Below are positions 26,486 to 35,657 of a stretch of 64,000 nucleotides of DNA, piece after piece. Position 1 is the stretch's first letter. Every line of letters begins with the position of its first letter. The position numbers were made by a program, and so were the translations under genes. Below the pieces are notes generated by a model, which was given only the letters and a program-made list of their open reading frames with translations, was not told where the DNA came from and ran no database searches. The DNA comes from Streptomyces sp. NRRL S-646 (GTDB lineage: Bacteria; Actinomycetota; Actinomycetes; Streptomycetales; Streptomycetaceae), in the NCBI RefSeq assembly GCF_000720765.1, contig NZ_JODC01000024.1, forward strand, positions 1 to 64,000. Reading direction: 5' to 3'.

Positions 26486-27202
26486 ATGAACGATCTACTC
26501 GACGCCGCCGTGGCCGCGCACGGCGGCCTGGACCGATGGAACCAGGTCAAGTCGATCACCGTCGACGCCTCTATCACCGGGGCGCTCTTGTCCCTCAAGA
26601 ACCAGGATGACGCGCTCAAGGACGTTCGCTTCGAGGTGGACGCCACGCGGCAGCGGCTGACGATGGACTTCACCGGCCAGGACAAACGGTCGGTCTTCGA
26701 GCCCCGCCGAGTCGTCCTGCAGAGCCGTGACGGCGGGCTCATCGATGTACGCGACGACCCGGAGATGTCGTTCCACGGTCATCAGCTCCAGACGCCGTGG
26801 GACGACATCCACCTCGCCTATTTCACCGGGGAAGCACTGTGGACGTATCTGAATACGCCGTTCCTCTACACCCTGCCCGGGTTCGTCACCGAAGAGGTCG
26901 CGCCCGTCGAGACCGACGGCGAAACGTGGCGGCGGCTCCAAGTGACGTTTCCCGACCACATCGAAAGCCACACTCGCCGGCAGATCTCCTGCTTCGGCCC
27001 GGACGGACTGCTGCGCCGCCACGACTTCACCATCGACATCCTCGGCGGGGCGACCGGGCTGCTCTACGCCACCGGCTACCGCGACGTCGACGGCATCATC
27101 ATCCCCACCACGCGACGCGGCTACGCCTGGGAGGGTGACTACCAGCTCATCCCGGAGCCCCTGCTGGTCGCCATCGACATGGGCGAGATCACCATCCGCT
27201 GA
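26486..27202 (+). CDS. uncharacterised conserved protein in the ECF42 unit
   Basis: A 238-residue soluble protein starting MNDLLDAAVAAHGGLDRW with a textbook ribosome site (AGGAGGAG). It has no signal peptide or membrane helix. The sequence is rich in beta strands with repeated lipid- or ligand-barrel-like phrases (FEPRRVVLQSRDG, GLLYATGYRDVDGIIIPTTRRGY), faintly like LolA/outer-membrane carrier folds, but I cannot name it. It lies 66 bp after the sigma-factor gene on the same strand and is likely cotranscribed or a target of it. Confidence 0.7.
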   Translation: MNDLLDAAVAAHGGLDRWNQVKSITVDASITGALLSLKNQDDALKDVRFEVDATRQRLTMDFTGQDKRSVFEPRRVVLQSRDGGLIDVRDDPEMSFHGHQLQTPWDDIHLAYFTGEALWTYLNTPFLYTLPGFVTEEVAPVETDGETWRRLQVTFPDHIESHTRRQISCFGPDGLLRRHDFTIDILGGATGLLYATGYRDVDGIIIPTTRRGYAWEGDYQLIPEPLLVAIDMGEITIR

Positions 27203-27368
27203 CCTCAGGCGGCTGAGGAGCCGGGTGACCTCGGCATTGACTACCTTGATGTCGATCAAGTGGGGGACTGCAGTCGAGAATGTCGCAGAGCGCTGCGAGG
27301 GCCTCCACCGACAGCCTTTGTGGCGTCCGAGTCACCAGACGACCGAGATCGTGGACTGCACAGTACGC

Positions 27369-27403
27369 GGGAGGGGCGTCAGCACGAGGCTGACGCCCCT
27401 CCC
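27369..27403 (-). terminator. nrdJ terminator hairpin
   Basis: GGGAGGGGCGTCAG (27369-27382) pairs perfectly with 27390-27403 around a 7-nt loop, 65 bp beyond the nrdJ stop codon. It probably serves the minus-strand nrdR-nrdJ transcript. Confidence 0.8.
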
Positions 27404-27467
27404 ATCAGGGACTACCTGTCGGGTGAGCCTTTACCGAGCGTTGCACTCGATGCGATTGCGCCCGGTT

Positions 27468-30362
27468 TCAGCTGCAACCGCTGGTCGAGCCGCAGCCCTC
27501 GCAGATGTAGCAGGAGCCGGCCCGCTGCATCTTCGTACCGCAGGAGAAGCACAGCGGGGCGTCGGCCTGGATGCCCAGCTGCATCTCCACCAGCTCGGCG
27601 CTGGTGTGGGCCTGCTTCGGGGCGGGCTTGGCAGCCTCGACCTCGGCACGCGGCGTGGCGACGGCCTTCAGCTCCTGGGCGCGCGGAGCCGACTGCGCGA
27701 GGCCCTCGACGTCCAACTCGTCCTCGGAGGGCTCGTACGAACCGGTCTCCAGGTGACGCTGGCGCTCCTCGGCGGAATGGATGCCGAGGGCGGAACGCGT
27801 CTCGAAGGGCAGGAAGTCGAGCGCCAGGCGGCGGAAGATGTAGTCGACGATCGACTGCGCCATCCGCACGTCCGGGTCGTCCGTCATGCCGGCCGGCTCG
27901 AAGCGCATGTTCGTGAACTTCGAGACGTACGTCTCCAGCGGCACGCCGTACTGCAGGCCGACGGAGACGGCGATGGAGAAGGCGTCCATCATGCCCGCGA
28001 GAGTCGAGCCCTGCTTGGACATCTTCAGGAAGACCTCGCCGAGACCGTCGTCCGGGTAGGAGTTGGCGGTCATGTAGCCCTCGGCGCCACCGACCGTGAA
28101 GGAGGTCGTGATGCCGGGACGGCCCTTGGGCAGGCGCTTGCGGACCGGGCGGTACTCGATGACCTTCTCGACCGTCTCGCGGATGGTCGCCTCGGCCTTC
28201 TCCGTGACCTCCGTCTTCTCCTTCTCCTTGGTCTTGGCGGAGAGGGGCTGGCCGACCTTGCAGTTGTCGCGGTAGATGGCGAGCGCCTTGACGCCCATCT
28301 TCCAGGCCTCGAAGTAGACCTCTTCGACGTCCTCTACGGTCGCCGACTCCGGCAGGTTGACCGTCTTGGAGAGCGCACCGGAGATCCAGGGCTGGATCGC
28401 GGCCATCATGCGGACGTGGCCCATCGCGGAGATGGAGCGCTCGCCCATCGCGCAGTCGAAGACCTCGTAGTGCTCGTGCTTGAGGCCCGGGGCGTCGACG
28501 ACATTGCCGTGCTCGGCGATGTGGGCGACGATCGCCTCGATCTGCTCCTCCTGGTAGCCCAGGCGACGCAGAGCCTGCGGGACGGTGCCGTTGACGATCT
28601 GCATAGAGCCGCCGCCGACCAGCTTCTTGAACTTGACCAGGGCAAGGTCGGGCTCGAGGCCGGTGGTGTCGCAGGACATCGCGAGACCGATGGTGCCGGT
28701 CGGGGCGATGACCGACGCCTGGGCGTTACGGAAACCGTTCTTCTCGCCGAGGCGCAGCACGTCCTGCCAGGCCTCCGTGGCGGCGGCCCAGATCGGCGTG
28801 TCGAGGTCGTCCATGCGGACGGCCTTGCCGTTCTCGTCGGAGTGCTGCTTCATGACCCGCAGATGCGGCTGCGCGTTACGGGCGTAACCGTCGTACGGGC
28901 CGACGACCGCGGCCAGCTCGGCCGAGCGGCGGTACGACGTGCCGGTCATCAGGGAGGTGATGGCGCCGGCGAGGGCGCGGCCGCCGTCCGAGTCATACGC
29001 GTGGCCGGTCGCCATCAGCAGGGCGCCGAGGTTGGCGTAGCCGATGCCGAGCTGGCGGAACGCGCGCGTGTTCTCGCCGATCTTCTGGGTCGGGAAGTCC
29101 GCGAAGCAGATGGAGATGTCCATCGCGGTGATGACGAGCTCGACGACCTTCGCGAAGCGCTCGACTTCGAAGGACTGGTGGCCCTTGCCGTCGTCCTTCA
29201 GGAACTTCATCAGGTTCAGCGAGGCGAGGTTGCAGGACGTGTTGTCCAGGTGCATGTACTCGCTGCAGGGGTTCGAGCCGTTGATACGGCCGGACTCCGG
29301 GCAGGTGTGCCAGTTGTTGATGGTGTCGTCGTACTGAATGCCCGGGTCGGCACAGGCCCACGCGGCCTCGGCCATCTTGCGGAACAGGGCCTTGGCGTCG
29401 ACCTCTTCGATGACCTCGCCGGTCATACGGGACGTCAGGCCGAACTTGCCGCCCGTCTCGACGGCCTTCATGAACGTGTCGTTCACACGGACCGAGTTGT
29501 TGGCGTTCTGGTACTGGACGGACGTGATGTCGTCGCCACCCAGGTCCATGTCGAAGCCCGCGTCGCGCAGGGCGCGGATCTTCTCCTCTTCCTTCACCTT
29601 GGTCTCGATGAAGTCCTCGATGTCGGGGTGGTCGACGTCGAGGATGACCATCTTGGCGGCGCGGCGGGTGGCGCCACCCGACTTGATCGTTCCTGCGGAG
29701 GCGTCGGCACCGCGCATGAAGGACACGGGACCCGAGGCGTTGCCGCCCGAGGACAGCAACTCCTTGGAGGAGCGGATGCGGGAGAGGTTCAGGCCGGCGC
29801 CGGAGCCGCCCTTGAAGATCATGCCCTCTTCCTTGTACCAGTCGAGGATCGACTCCATGGAGTCGTCGACGGCCAGGATGAAGCAGGCGGAGACCTGCTG
29901 GGGCTGCGGGGTGCCCACGTTGAACCACACGGGGCTGTTGAAGCTGAAGATCTGGTGCAGGAGGGCGTACGCCAGCTCGTGCTCGAAGATCTCCGCGTCG
30001 GCGGGCGAGGCGAAGTACTTGTAGTCCTCGCCGGCCTTCCGATACGTCTTCACGATGCGGTCGATGAGCTGCTTGAGGCTCACCTCGCGCTGCGGGGTGC
30101 CGACGGCACCGCGGAAGTACTTGCTGGTGACGATGTTGACCGCGTTCACCGACCAGAAGTCGGGGAACTCGACGCCGCGCTGCTCGAAGTTGACCGAGCC
30201 GTCGCGCCAGTTGGTCATGACGACGTCACGGCGCTCCCAGGCCACCTCGTCGTACGGGTGCACGCCGGGGGTGGTGTGGATGCGCTCGATACGCAGTCCC
30301 TTGGTCGCCTTGGTGCCCTTGGCTCGGGAACTCCGTGCCGGACCGCTCGCCGTCTCTGTCAT
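27468..30362 (-). CDS. nrdJ: vitamin B12-dependent (class II) ribonucleotide reductase
   Basis: A 964-residue adenosylcobalamin enzyme that makes deoxyribonucleotides with or without oxygen, so it supports DNA synthesis and repair when oxygen is low. The class II catalytic region is recognisable (GGSGAGLNLSRIRSS, NPCSEYMHLDNTSCNLASLNL). The tail CFSCGTKMQRAG...CEGCGSTSGCS carries the redox and zinc cysteines typical of Streptomyces NrdJ. ATG 30362 is preceded by GGGAGG; a longer upstream frame is an artefact of the open spacer. It lies 163 bp after nrdR in the same direction, so the two form the nrdRJ operon, controlled by NrdR itself. Confidence 0.97.
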   Translation of the reverse strand: MTETASGPARSSRAKGTKATKGLRIERIHTTPGVHPYDEVAWERRDVVMTNWRDGSVNFEQRGVEFPDFWSVNAVNIVTSKYFRGAVGTPQREVSLKQLIDRIVKTYRKAGEDYKYFASPADAEIFEHELAYALLHQIFSFNSPVWFNVGTPQPQQVSACFILAVDDSMESILDWYKEEGMIFKGGSGAGLNLSRIRSSKELLSSGGNASGPVSFMRGADASAGTIKSGGATRRAAKMVILDVDHPDIEDFIETKVKEEEKIRALRDAGFDMDLGGDDITSVQYQNANNSVRVNDTFMKAVETGGKFGLTSRMTGEVIEEVDAKALFRKMAEAAWACADPGIQYDDTINNWHTCPESGRINGSNPCSEYMHLDNTSCNLASLNLMKFLKDDGKGHQSFEVERFAKVVELVITAMDISICFADFPTQKIGENTRAFRQLGIGYANLGALLMATGHAYDSDGGRALAGAITSLMTGTSYRRSAELAAVVGPYDGYARNAQPHLRVMKQHSDENGKAVRMDDLDTPIWAAATEAWQDVLRLGEKNGFRNAQASVIAPTGTIGLAMSCDTTGLEPDLALVKFKKLVGGGSMQIVNGTVPQALRRLGYQEEQIEAIVAHIAEHGNVVDAPGLKHEHYEVFDCAMGERSISAMGHVRMMAAIQPWISGALSKTVNLPESATVEDVEEVYFEAWKMGVKALAIYRDNCKVGQPLSAKTKEKEKTEVTEKAEATIRETVEKVIEYRPVRKRLPKGRPGITTSFTVGGAEGYMTANSYPDDGLGEVFLKMSKQGSTLAGMMDAFSIAVSVGLQYGVPLETYVSKFTNMRFEPAGMTDDPDVRMAQSIVDYIFRRLALDFLPFETRSALGIHSAEERQRHLETGSYEPSEDELDVEGLAQSAPRAQELKAVATPRAEVEAAKPAPKQAHTSAELVEMQLGIQADAPLCFSCGTKMQRAGSCYICEGCGSTSGCS

Positions 30363-30525
30363 GCCGCCTCCCTGTACAGGCAAAAACGCCCTGAAGTGCC
30401 CCGATGTTCCCGTGGCACGGTGGTGTGTCTGGTGTTGCGGGCATCTCGCGATGCCGCCCGCAACGGGTCTTCGATAGCCGCCGTCCGGCCGGAATCGGGG
30501 CCTCCGCCCGGTTCCGGCCCGCCGA

Positions 30526-31086
30526 TCAGTCGGCGGCGTGGGCGGGCTCGGGGACCTGAGCAGTCCCTCCGGGCCCGCAGTCTTCTTCCTGGCCCCCCGC
30601 GACAGCGTCCTCGCGGTCGTCCTTGTCCGCGGCGACGGGTCGCATCTCCTCCCTGAGTTCCGCGATCGCGGCCTCGAAGTCATCGAGCGAGTCGAATGCC
30701 CGGTAGACGGAGGCGAATCGCAGATACGCGACGAGGTCGAGCTCCTGCAACGGGCCGAGTATGGCCAGCCCAACGTCATGGGTGGTCAGTTCGGCGCTTC
30801 CGGTGGCCCGCACCGCCTCCTCGACCCGCTGGCCGAGCTGAGCGAGTGCGTCCTCGGTGACAGGCCGTCCCTGACATGCCTTGCGCACGCCATTGATGAC
30901 CTTGGTACGGCTGAAAGGCTCGGTGACTCCGGACCGCTTGACCACCATGAGCGAGCACGTCTCCACGGTCGTGAAACGACGGGAGCAGTCCGGACACTGG
31001 CGGCGCCTGCGGATCGACGTACCGTCGTCGGTCGTACGACTGTCGACGACACGGCTGTCGGGGTGCCTGCAGAAGGGGCAGTGCAT
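30526..31086 (-). CDS. nrdR: transcriptional repressor of ribonucleotide reductase genes
   Basis: A 186-residue ATP/dATP-sensing repressor. The N-terminal zinc ribbon has [15 protein letters not shown] and [10 protein letters not shown] (two CxxC pairs). The ATP-cone follows at about 49-139 ([24 protein letters not shown]). The acidic C-terminal tail after about 150 is longer than in most bacteria but usual for Streptomyces. It binds NrdR boxes upstream of ribonucleotide reductase operons, including its own; a candidate box is at 31226-31241. ATG 31086 follows GGGAG. Transcribed with nrdJ. Confidence 0.96.
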   Translation of the reverse strand: MHCPFCRHPDSRVVDSRTTDDGTSIRRRRQCPDCSRRFTTVETCSLMVVKRSGVTEPFSRTKVINGVRKACQGRPVTEDALAQLGQRVEEAVRATGSAELTTHDVGLAILGPLQELDLVAYLRFASVYRAFDSLDDFEAAIAELREEMRPVAADKDDREDAVAGGQEEDCGPGGTAQVPEPAHAAD

Positions 31087-31225
31087 GAACTCCCAACCCT
31101 CCTCACAGCAGACTCAATAGCTTCGCTGGGCCTCATGGGCCCCTCGAAGCAGCCCCAAGCATAGGCGATCGCCAGGAGCCTGAAGACCCGGGGGACCACA
31201 ACTTCTGGGCTGCTGCTGCAATCCA

Positions 31226-31241
31226 ACCACTAGATGTGGGG
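31226..31241 (-). promoter_or_regulatory. candidate NrdR box upstream of nrdR-nrdJ
   Basis: On the minus strand the sequence reads CCCCACATCTAGTGGT, an imperfect palindrome (CCAC...GTGG) resembling the NrdR consensus acaCwAtATaTwGtgt at about two thirds of positions. It is 140 bp before the nrdR start. NrdR normally binds two boxes; I did not find a convincing second one at the expected distance. Confidence 0.5.
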
Positions 31242-31575
31242 ATTGGCCCATGCATGCACTCCCTACGCGCGTGTCGCGCACGTATTGGCATGTGCCGCGC
31301 GACCGGGGCGGCGCACCGGATCCGCAGGTGCACAGCCGTACCGTTGCGACACATGCGGAGATACCGTGGGCGCGGCAGGGAGGCGACGTGGGGCTCCCGC
31401 AGAGATGGAGACCTGTGCCGGGTTGACGGAATGCCAGATGGCAGACTGGGCAGGAACCCACGAGGTCAGCACCCCGGCGGTGAAGAGTACAACAATGGGC
31501 CCTTTTGTCCGCCAGGTGCCGCGTTAGCTATACACCCAGACACATGATCAAGTAAGGCAATCCGCGTTTTTTCAC
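31242..31575. other. divergent nrdR/lexA regulatory region
   Basis: Between nrdR (minus) and lexA (plus) there are about 560 bp without a gene. The left part should contain the nrdRJ promoter and the right part the lexA promoter. Weak short frames at 31234-31547 lack coding bias. Confidence 0.5.
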
Positions 31576-31576
31576 T

Positions 31577-31590
31577 CGAACGTGTGTTTG
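31577..31590 (+). promoter_or_regulatory. LexA (SOS) box upstream of lexA
   Basis: CGAACGTGTGTTTG matches the actinobacterial LexA operator (CGAAC, four bases, GTTYG) at 13 of 14 palindromic expectations. It is 61 bp upstream of the GTG start, as expected for autoregulated lexA. Confidence 0.8.
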
Positions 31591-31650
31591 GCGCAACCTT
31601 TCGAAAGCAACTACCGTTGTCCAGCAGGGAGACCATCGAGAGGGGCCGAC

Positions 31651-32430
31651 GTGACCACCACCGCAGACAGTGCCACCATCACTGCCCAGGACCGCTCCCA
31701 GGGCCGACTCGAGCCGGTGCATGCGATGAACGAAGCCGTGAATCCCGAGGGGCACAAGCGCTCCCTACCGGGCCGACCTCCAGGCATCCGGGCGGACAGC
31801 TCGGGTCTCACCGACCGGCAGCGCCGGGTGATCGAGGTCATCAGGGACTCCGTGCAGCGGCGCGGCTACCCGCCGTCGATGCGGGAGATCGGCCAGGCGG
31901 TCGGCCTCTCCAGCACCTCCTCGGTCGCACACCAGCTGATGGCACTGGAGCGCAAGGGCTTCCTGCGCCGCGACCCGCACCGCCCGCGCGCATACGAGGT
32001 GCGCGGATCCGACCAGGGCGCCTCCGTGCAGCCCACCGACACCGCCGGCAAGCCCGCCGCGTCGTACGTCCCGCTGGTCGGCCGCATCGCCGCCGGTGGC
32101 CCGATCCTCGCCGAGGAGTCGGTCGAGGACGTCTTCCCTCTCCCCCGCCAGCTGGTCGGTGACGGCGAGCTGTTCGTGCTGAAGGTCGTCGGCGACTCCA
32201 TGATCGAGGCCGCGATCTGCGACGGCGACTGGGTCACGGTGCGCCGCCAGCCCGTCGCCGAGAACGGCGACATCGTCGCGGCCATGCTCGAAGGCGAGGC
32301 GACCGTCAAGCGCTTCAAGCGCGAGGACGGCCATGTCTGGCTCCTCCCGCACAACGCGGCGTACGAGCCGATCCCCGGCGACGACGCGACCATCCTCGGC
32401 AAGGTGGTGGCAGTGCTGCGGCGCGTATGA
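31651..32430 (+). CDS. lexA: SOS repressor LexA
   Basis: A 259-residue repressor of DNA-damage genes that self-cleaves when RecA is activated. It has an actinobacterial N-terminal extension of about 50 residues, then the winged HTH ([32 protein letters not shown]). The cleavage site A148-G149 is in GRIAAGGPI, and the catalytic dyad is S183 (VGDSM) and K220 (ATVKRF). GTG 31651 is chosen because GAGAGGGG lies six bases upstream; an earlier start would overlap the SOS box. Divergent from nrdR, and convergent with dinG, itself typically an SOS gene. Confidence 0.97.
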   Translation: MTTTADSATITAQDRSQGRLEPVHAMNEAVNPEGHKRSLPGRPPGIRADSSGLTDRQRRVIEVIRDSVQRRGYPPSMREIGQAVGLSSTSSVAHQLMALERKGFLRRDPHRPRAYEVRGSDQGASVQPTDTAGKPAASYVPLVGRIAAGGPILAEESVEDVFPLPRQLVGDGELFVLKVVGDSMIEAAICDGDWVTVRRQPVAENGDIVAAMLEGEATVKRFKREDGHVWLLPHNAAYEPIPGDDATILGKVVAVLRRV

Positions 32431-32540
32431 CGGCTGCGGCGGGCGGCTCGTACAGAGCCACCCTCTGACCGGGCCCCGGGACCCCTGCGCCGGTTCCGGG
32501 GCCCTGTGCTGTCCGGGCCCCGCCCGCGGGTGCCCGCATC

Positions 32541-32580
32541 GGGGGTTGGTCTGTCATGACGCCGCGACAGACCAACCCCC
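32541..32580. terminator. bidirectional terminator between lexA and dinG
   Basis: GGGGGTTGGTCTGTC (32541-32555) pairs perfectly over 15 bases with 32566-32580 around a 10-nt loop. It sits exactly between the two convergent stops. Confidence 0.85.
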
Positions 32581-32582
32581 GC

Positions 32583-34559
32583 TCATTCGGCCTCTGACTT
32601 CTTCGCCGCCGCGTCGATCGCCGCCAGAGACTTCCGGACCTGGTTACGGTCCGTCGTGAACCAGAAGTCCGGCAGTGACGCCTTCAGATAGCTGCCGTAG
32701 CGCGCCGTAGCCAGTCGCTGATCCAGTACGGCGACCACCCCGCGGTCCCCCGAGGCCCGTACGAGGCGGCCGGCGCCCTGGGCCATGAGCAACGCGGCGT
32801 GGGTGGCGGCGACCGCCATGAAGCCGTTGCCCCCCGCGTCCTCCACCGCCTTCTGGCGGGCACTCATCAGCGGGTCGTCCGGACGCGGGAACGGGATCTT
32901 GTCCATGACGACCAGCTGACAGCTGGGGCCGGGGACGTCGACGCCCTGCCAGAGCGACAGCGTGCCGAACAGGCAGGTCTGGGGATCGGCGGCAAAATTC
33001 TTGATCAGCTCGCCGAGCGTCTCCTCGCCCTGGAGGAGAATCGGGAACTCCGGGATCCGGGAGCGCAGTTCCTCGGCGGCGAGCTGCGCGGCCCTCATGG
33101 AGGAGAAGAGGCCGAGTGTGCGACCGCCGGCCGCCTGGATCAACTCCGTCAGCTCGTCCAGCATGTCTGCGCGGTCGCCGTCCCGTGCGGGGCGGGACAG
33201 ATGCTTGGCAACGTAGAGGATGCCCTGCCTGGGGTAGTCGAAGGGCGAGCCGACGTCGACGCCCTTCCACTGCGGGAGGTCCTCGCCCTCGGTGCCTTCC
33301 GGTCCGAGCCCGAGGGAGGCACCGACGCCGTTGAAGTCGCCGCCCAGCTTCAGCGTCGCGGAGGTCAGGACGACTGAGCGGTCCGCAAAGAGCTTCTCCC
33401 TCAGGAGGCCCGACACCGACATGGGGGCAACGCGCAGGGAGGCTCCGAAGCGGTCGTGGCGCTCGTACCAGACGACGTCCCACTCGGAGCCGTTCGTGAT
33501 CCGCTCCGCCACGTCGTGCACCGTCTCGACGGAGGCCAGCGCCTGCTTGCGGACCGCGTCCTCGTCCTGGACGGACTTGTCCCGGGTCGCCCCGATCCCG
33601 GAGATCACCGTACGGCAGGCGTCGCGCAGCGCCATGAGCGCGTACCCGAGGTCCTCCGGGATCTCCTCCAGACGGCCCGGCAGGGCCAGCTCCATCAGCC
33701 GCTCGAAGCCCTCTGCGGCGGTCTGGAGCTGGTCGGCGGCCTTCTCGTTGACCAGTTTCGCGGCGCGGCGGACCGCACGGTTGACCTGGCCGGGCGTGAG
33801 TTCGCCGGTGGCCACCCCGGTGACCCGGGAGACCAGCTCGTGCGCCTCGTCGACGATCAGCACCTCGTGCTGCGGGAGGACCGGGGCGCCCTCGATGGCG
33901 TCGATCGCGAGCAGCGCATGGTTGGTGACGACCACCTCGGCGAGCTTGGCACGCTCGCGGGCCATCTCGGCGAAGCACTCGGCGCCGTACGCGCACTTCG
34001 TGGCACCCAGGCACTCCCGGGAGGAGACCGACACCTGCGCCCAGGCCCGGTCGGAGACGCCGGGCGTGAGGTTGTCGCGATCGCCGGTCTCGGTCTCGTC
34101 CGACCACTCGCGCAGTCGCAGCAGGTCCTGGCCCAGCTTGCTGGTGGGCGCGGCTGCCTCGAACTGGTCGAAGAGACCCTCCTCCTCGTCCTGCGGGACA
34201 CCCTCGTGGAGTCGGTGCAGGCAGAGGTAGTTCGATCTGCCCTTCAGCATTGCGAACTCCGGGCGGCGGCGCAGCAGGGGGTGCAGCGCATCGACGGTAC
34301 GCGGCAGATCCCGCTCGACGAGCTGGCGCTGCAGGGCGAGGGTGGCCGTCGCCACGACGACACGCTCCCCGTGCGCGAGGGCGGGCACGAGATAGCCCAG
34401 CGACTTTCCGGTGCCGGTGCCGGCCTGGACCAGCAGATGGGAACCGTCGTCGATCGCCTCCGCGACGGCTTCGGCCATGGTCACCTGGCCGGGGCGCTCC
34501 GTACCGCCGACGGCAGTGACGGCAGCATGCAGGAGTTCGGGGAGTGAGGGCTTCGTCAT
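32583..34559 (-). CDS. dinG: DinG-type ATP-dependent DNA helicase
   Basis: A 658-residue superfamily 2 helicase of the XPD/DinG group, acting in replication and repair. Walker A AGTGTGKS is at 46-53 and the DEAH box at 237-240 (IVDEAHEL). Four cysteines at 113, 183, 189 and 195 are spaced as in the XPD 4Fe-4S cluster, so the cluster is probably present. Motif VI lies in VQGAGRLVRASGD. No exonuclease domain is fused. ATG 34559. It is convergent with lexA across a shared terminator. I see no clear SOS box at its own start. Confidence 0.93.
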   Translation of the reverse strand: MTKPSLPELLHAAVTAVGGTERPGQVTMAEAVAEAIDDGSHLLVQAGTGTGKSLGYLVPALAHGERVVVATATLALQRQLVERDLPRTVDALHPLLRRRPEFAMLKGRSNYLCLHRLHEGVPQDEEEGLFDQFEAAAPTSKLGQDLLRLREWSDETETGDRDNLTPGVSDRAWAQVSVSSRECLGATKCAYGAECFAEMARERAKLAEVVVTNHALLAIDAIEGAPVLPQHEVLIVDEAHELVSRVTGVATGELTPGQVNRAVRRAAKLVNEKAADQLQTAAEGFERLMELALPGRLEEIPEDLGYALMALRDACRTVISGIGATRDKSVQDEDAVRKQALASVETVHDVAERITNGSEWDVVWYERHDRFGASLRVAPMSVSGLLREKLFADRSVVLTSATLKLGGDFNGVGASLGLGPEGTEGEDLPQWKGVDVGSPFDYPRQGILYVAKHLSRPARDGDRADMLDELTELIQAAGGRTLGLFSSMRAAQLAAEELRSRIPEFPILLQGEETLGELIKNFAADPQTCLFGTLSLWQGVDVPGPSCQLVVMDKIPFPRPDDPLMSARQKAVEDAGGNGFMAVAATHAALLMAQGAGRLVRASGDRGVVAVLDQRLATARYGSYLKASLPDFWFTTDRNQVRKSLAAIDAAAKKSEAE

Positions 34560-34781
34560 AGCGCGACCACCCTACGACCCGGCACTGACAAACGGGTGAT
34601 CAAGAGGGGGACGAGGGGCGGGATCAAGACCGGGTGCTCCTCGGGTGAGGGTCGGGGCGGATCGCTCGGGAAGATCGGCTCGGGTGACTTTGAGCCAGCG
34701 CTGTGGAACACCGGATCTGAGGCGGTGGGAACCGGATCGCCGCGGGCGGTGTACCAAAAGTGACGCCGCTACGACACGGCG

Positions 34782-35579
34782 TCACAGCAGATCGCGCAGG
34801 GACCGGTCTCGGATCATGAGGGCGGCCCGCTTGGCGGGCAGGTCGACCTCGGCGGCGAACCGGAAGCCGGCACTCAGAAAAGCAGCGACGGAGGGGGTGT
34901 TGCGAAGGTCGGGTTCCGCAATGACACGTGCGCAGGCAGGCCGCTTCTCGAGGGCGAGGTCGGCCGCGGCTCTGAGCAGGGTGCTGCCGAGCTTGCGGCC
35001 TCGGTCGGCGACCCCGCCGATGAGGAGGTGCAGTCCGGTGTCATGAGGTCGAGCTGGATAGTGGCGGGCCACCGGGTCGAGGTCCGCCCGGTAGATCTCC
35101 CAGTAGCTCATCGGTGTGCCCTCCAGCACGCCCAGGCACGGAACACTGCGTCCGTCGCCGGAGAGCTGGGCCCGCAGGTGGCTCTCGGTCACGGTCGGAG
35201 GGCCTGCGAGCTCCCAGAACTCCGCGACGGCAGGGTCGTTCATCCAGCGGCTGATCAGCGGTAGGTCGCGCTCGACGTGCACGGGAACGAGGTGGAACAC
35301 ACCCGCGGGTGTGACGACCGGCGCCCACTCGGCCACACGGTTGAGGAGGTCGTCTTCGGCTCTGGTGACGGAAACGGGCGGCGCTGCATTTTCGCCCCGG
35401 TTTCTTGGCTCTTCGGAGTCGGTTTCCGCTGCAAAGAGTGCAAGCAGTTCGTCCGGCAGACGCAGGTCCAGTGTGTCCTCGTTGTCCGTGCCCACGCCGG
35501 GGCTGCTTTCGGCCGCAAGCCAGCTCGAGTCGGTGCCGAGGTCGGTGGCTGCATGTGCGCTGGCGTCGGTGGGAGGCAC
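34782..35579 (-). CDS. GNAT acyltransferase for siderophore assembly
   Basis: A 265-residue N-acyltransferase of the IucB/RhbD-like type that acylates a hydroxylated or free amine before siderophore condensation. The GNAT fold occupies about 85-265: VFHLVPVHVERDLPLISRWMNDP, then PCLGVLEGTPMSYWEIYRAD, and the acyl-CoA loop RGRKLGSTLL. The first 85 residues are an acidic, Ser/Glu-rich extension not needed by the family. GTG 35579 follows AGAGGAG. It is the last gene of the siderophore operon, 78 bp after the IucA/IucC gene. Confidence 0.85.
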   Translation of the reverse strand: MPPTDASAHAATDLGTDSSWLAAESSPGVGTDNEDTLDLRLPDELLALFAAETDSEEPRNRGENAAPPVSVTRAEDDLLNRVAEWAPVVTPAGVFHLVPVHVERDLPLISRWMNDPAVAEFWELAGPPTVTESHLRAQLSGDGRSVPCLGVLEGTPMSYWEIYRADLDPVARHYPARPHDTGLHLLIGGVADRGRKLGSTLLRAAADLALEKRPACARVIAEPDLRNTPSVAAFLSAGFRFAAEVDLPAKRAALMIRDRSLRDLL

Positions 35580-35657
35580 GGCGCCGCTCCTCTCAGAAGA
35601 CGGGATGGGGCATGTTCCTCAGAAGCGAAGGGAGTTGATGGTGGTCATTGGTGGCTT

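Noticed and set aside
30363..30525. Cobalamin riboswitch upstream of nrdJ
   Set aside because: The nrdR-nrdJ spacer is only 163 bp and I see no B12-box (GCCACTG) with the right surroundings. In Streptomyces the B12 riboswitch is known upstream of the class I genes, not nrdJ.
27135..30656. A plus-strand open frame of more than 1100 codons opposite nrdJ
   Set aside because: It is the mirror of nrdJ codon bias; it has Val/Leu/Arg/Asp/Gly-heavy composition typical of antisense frames and no ribosome site or domain.
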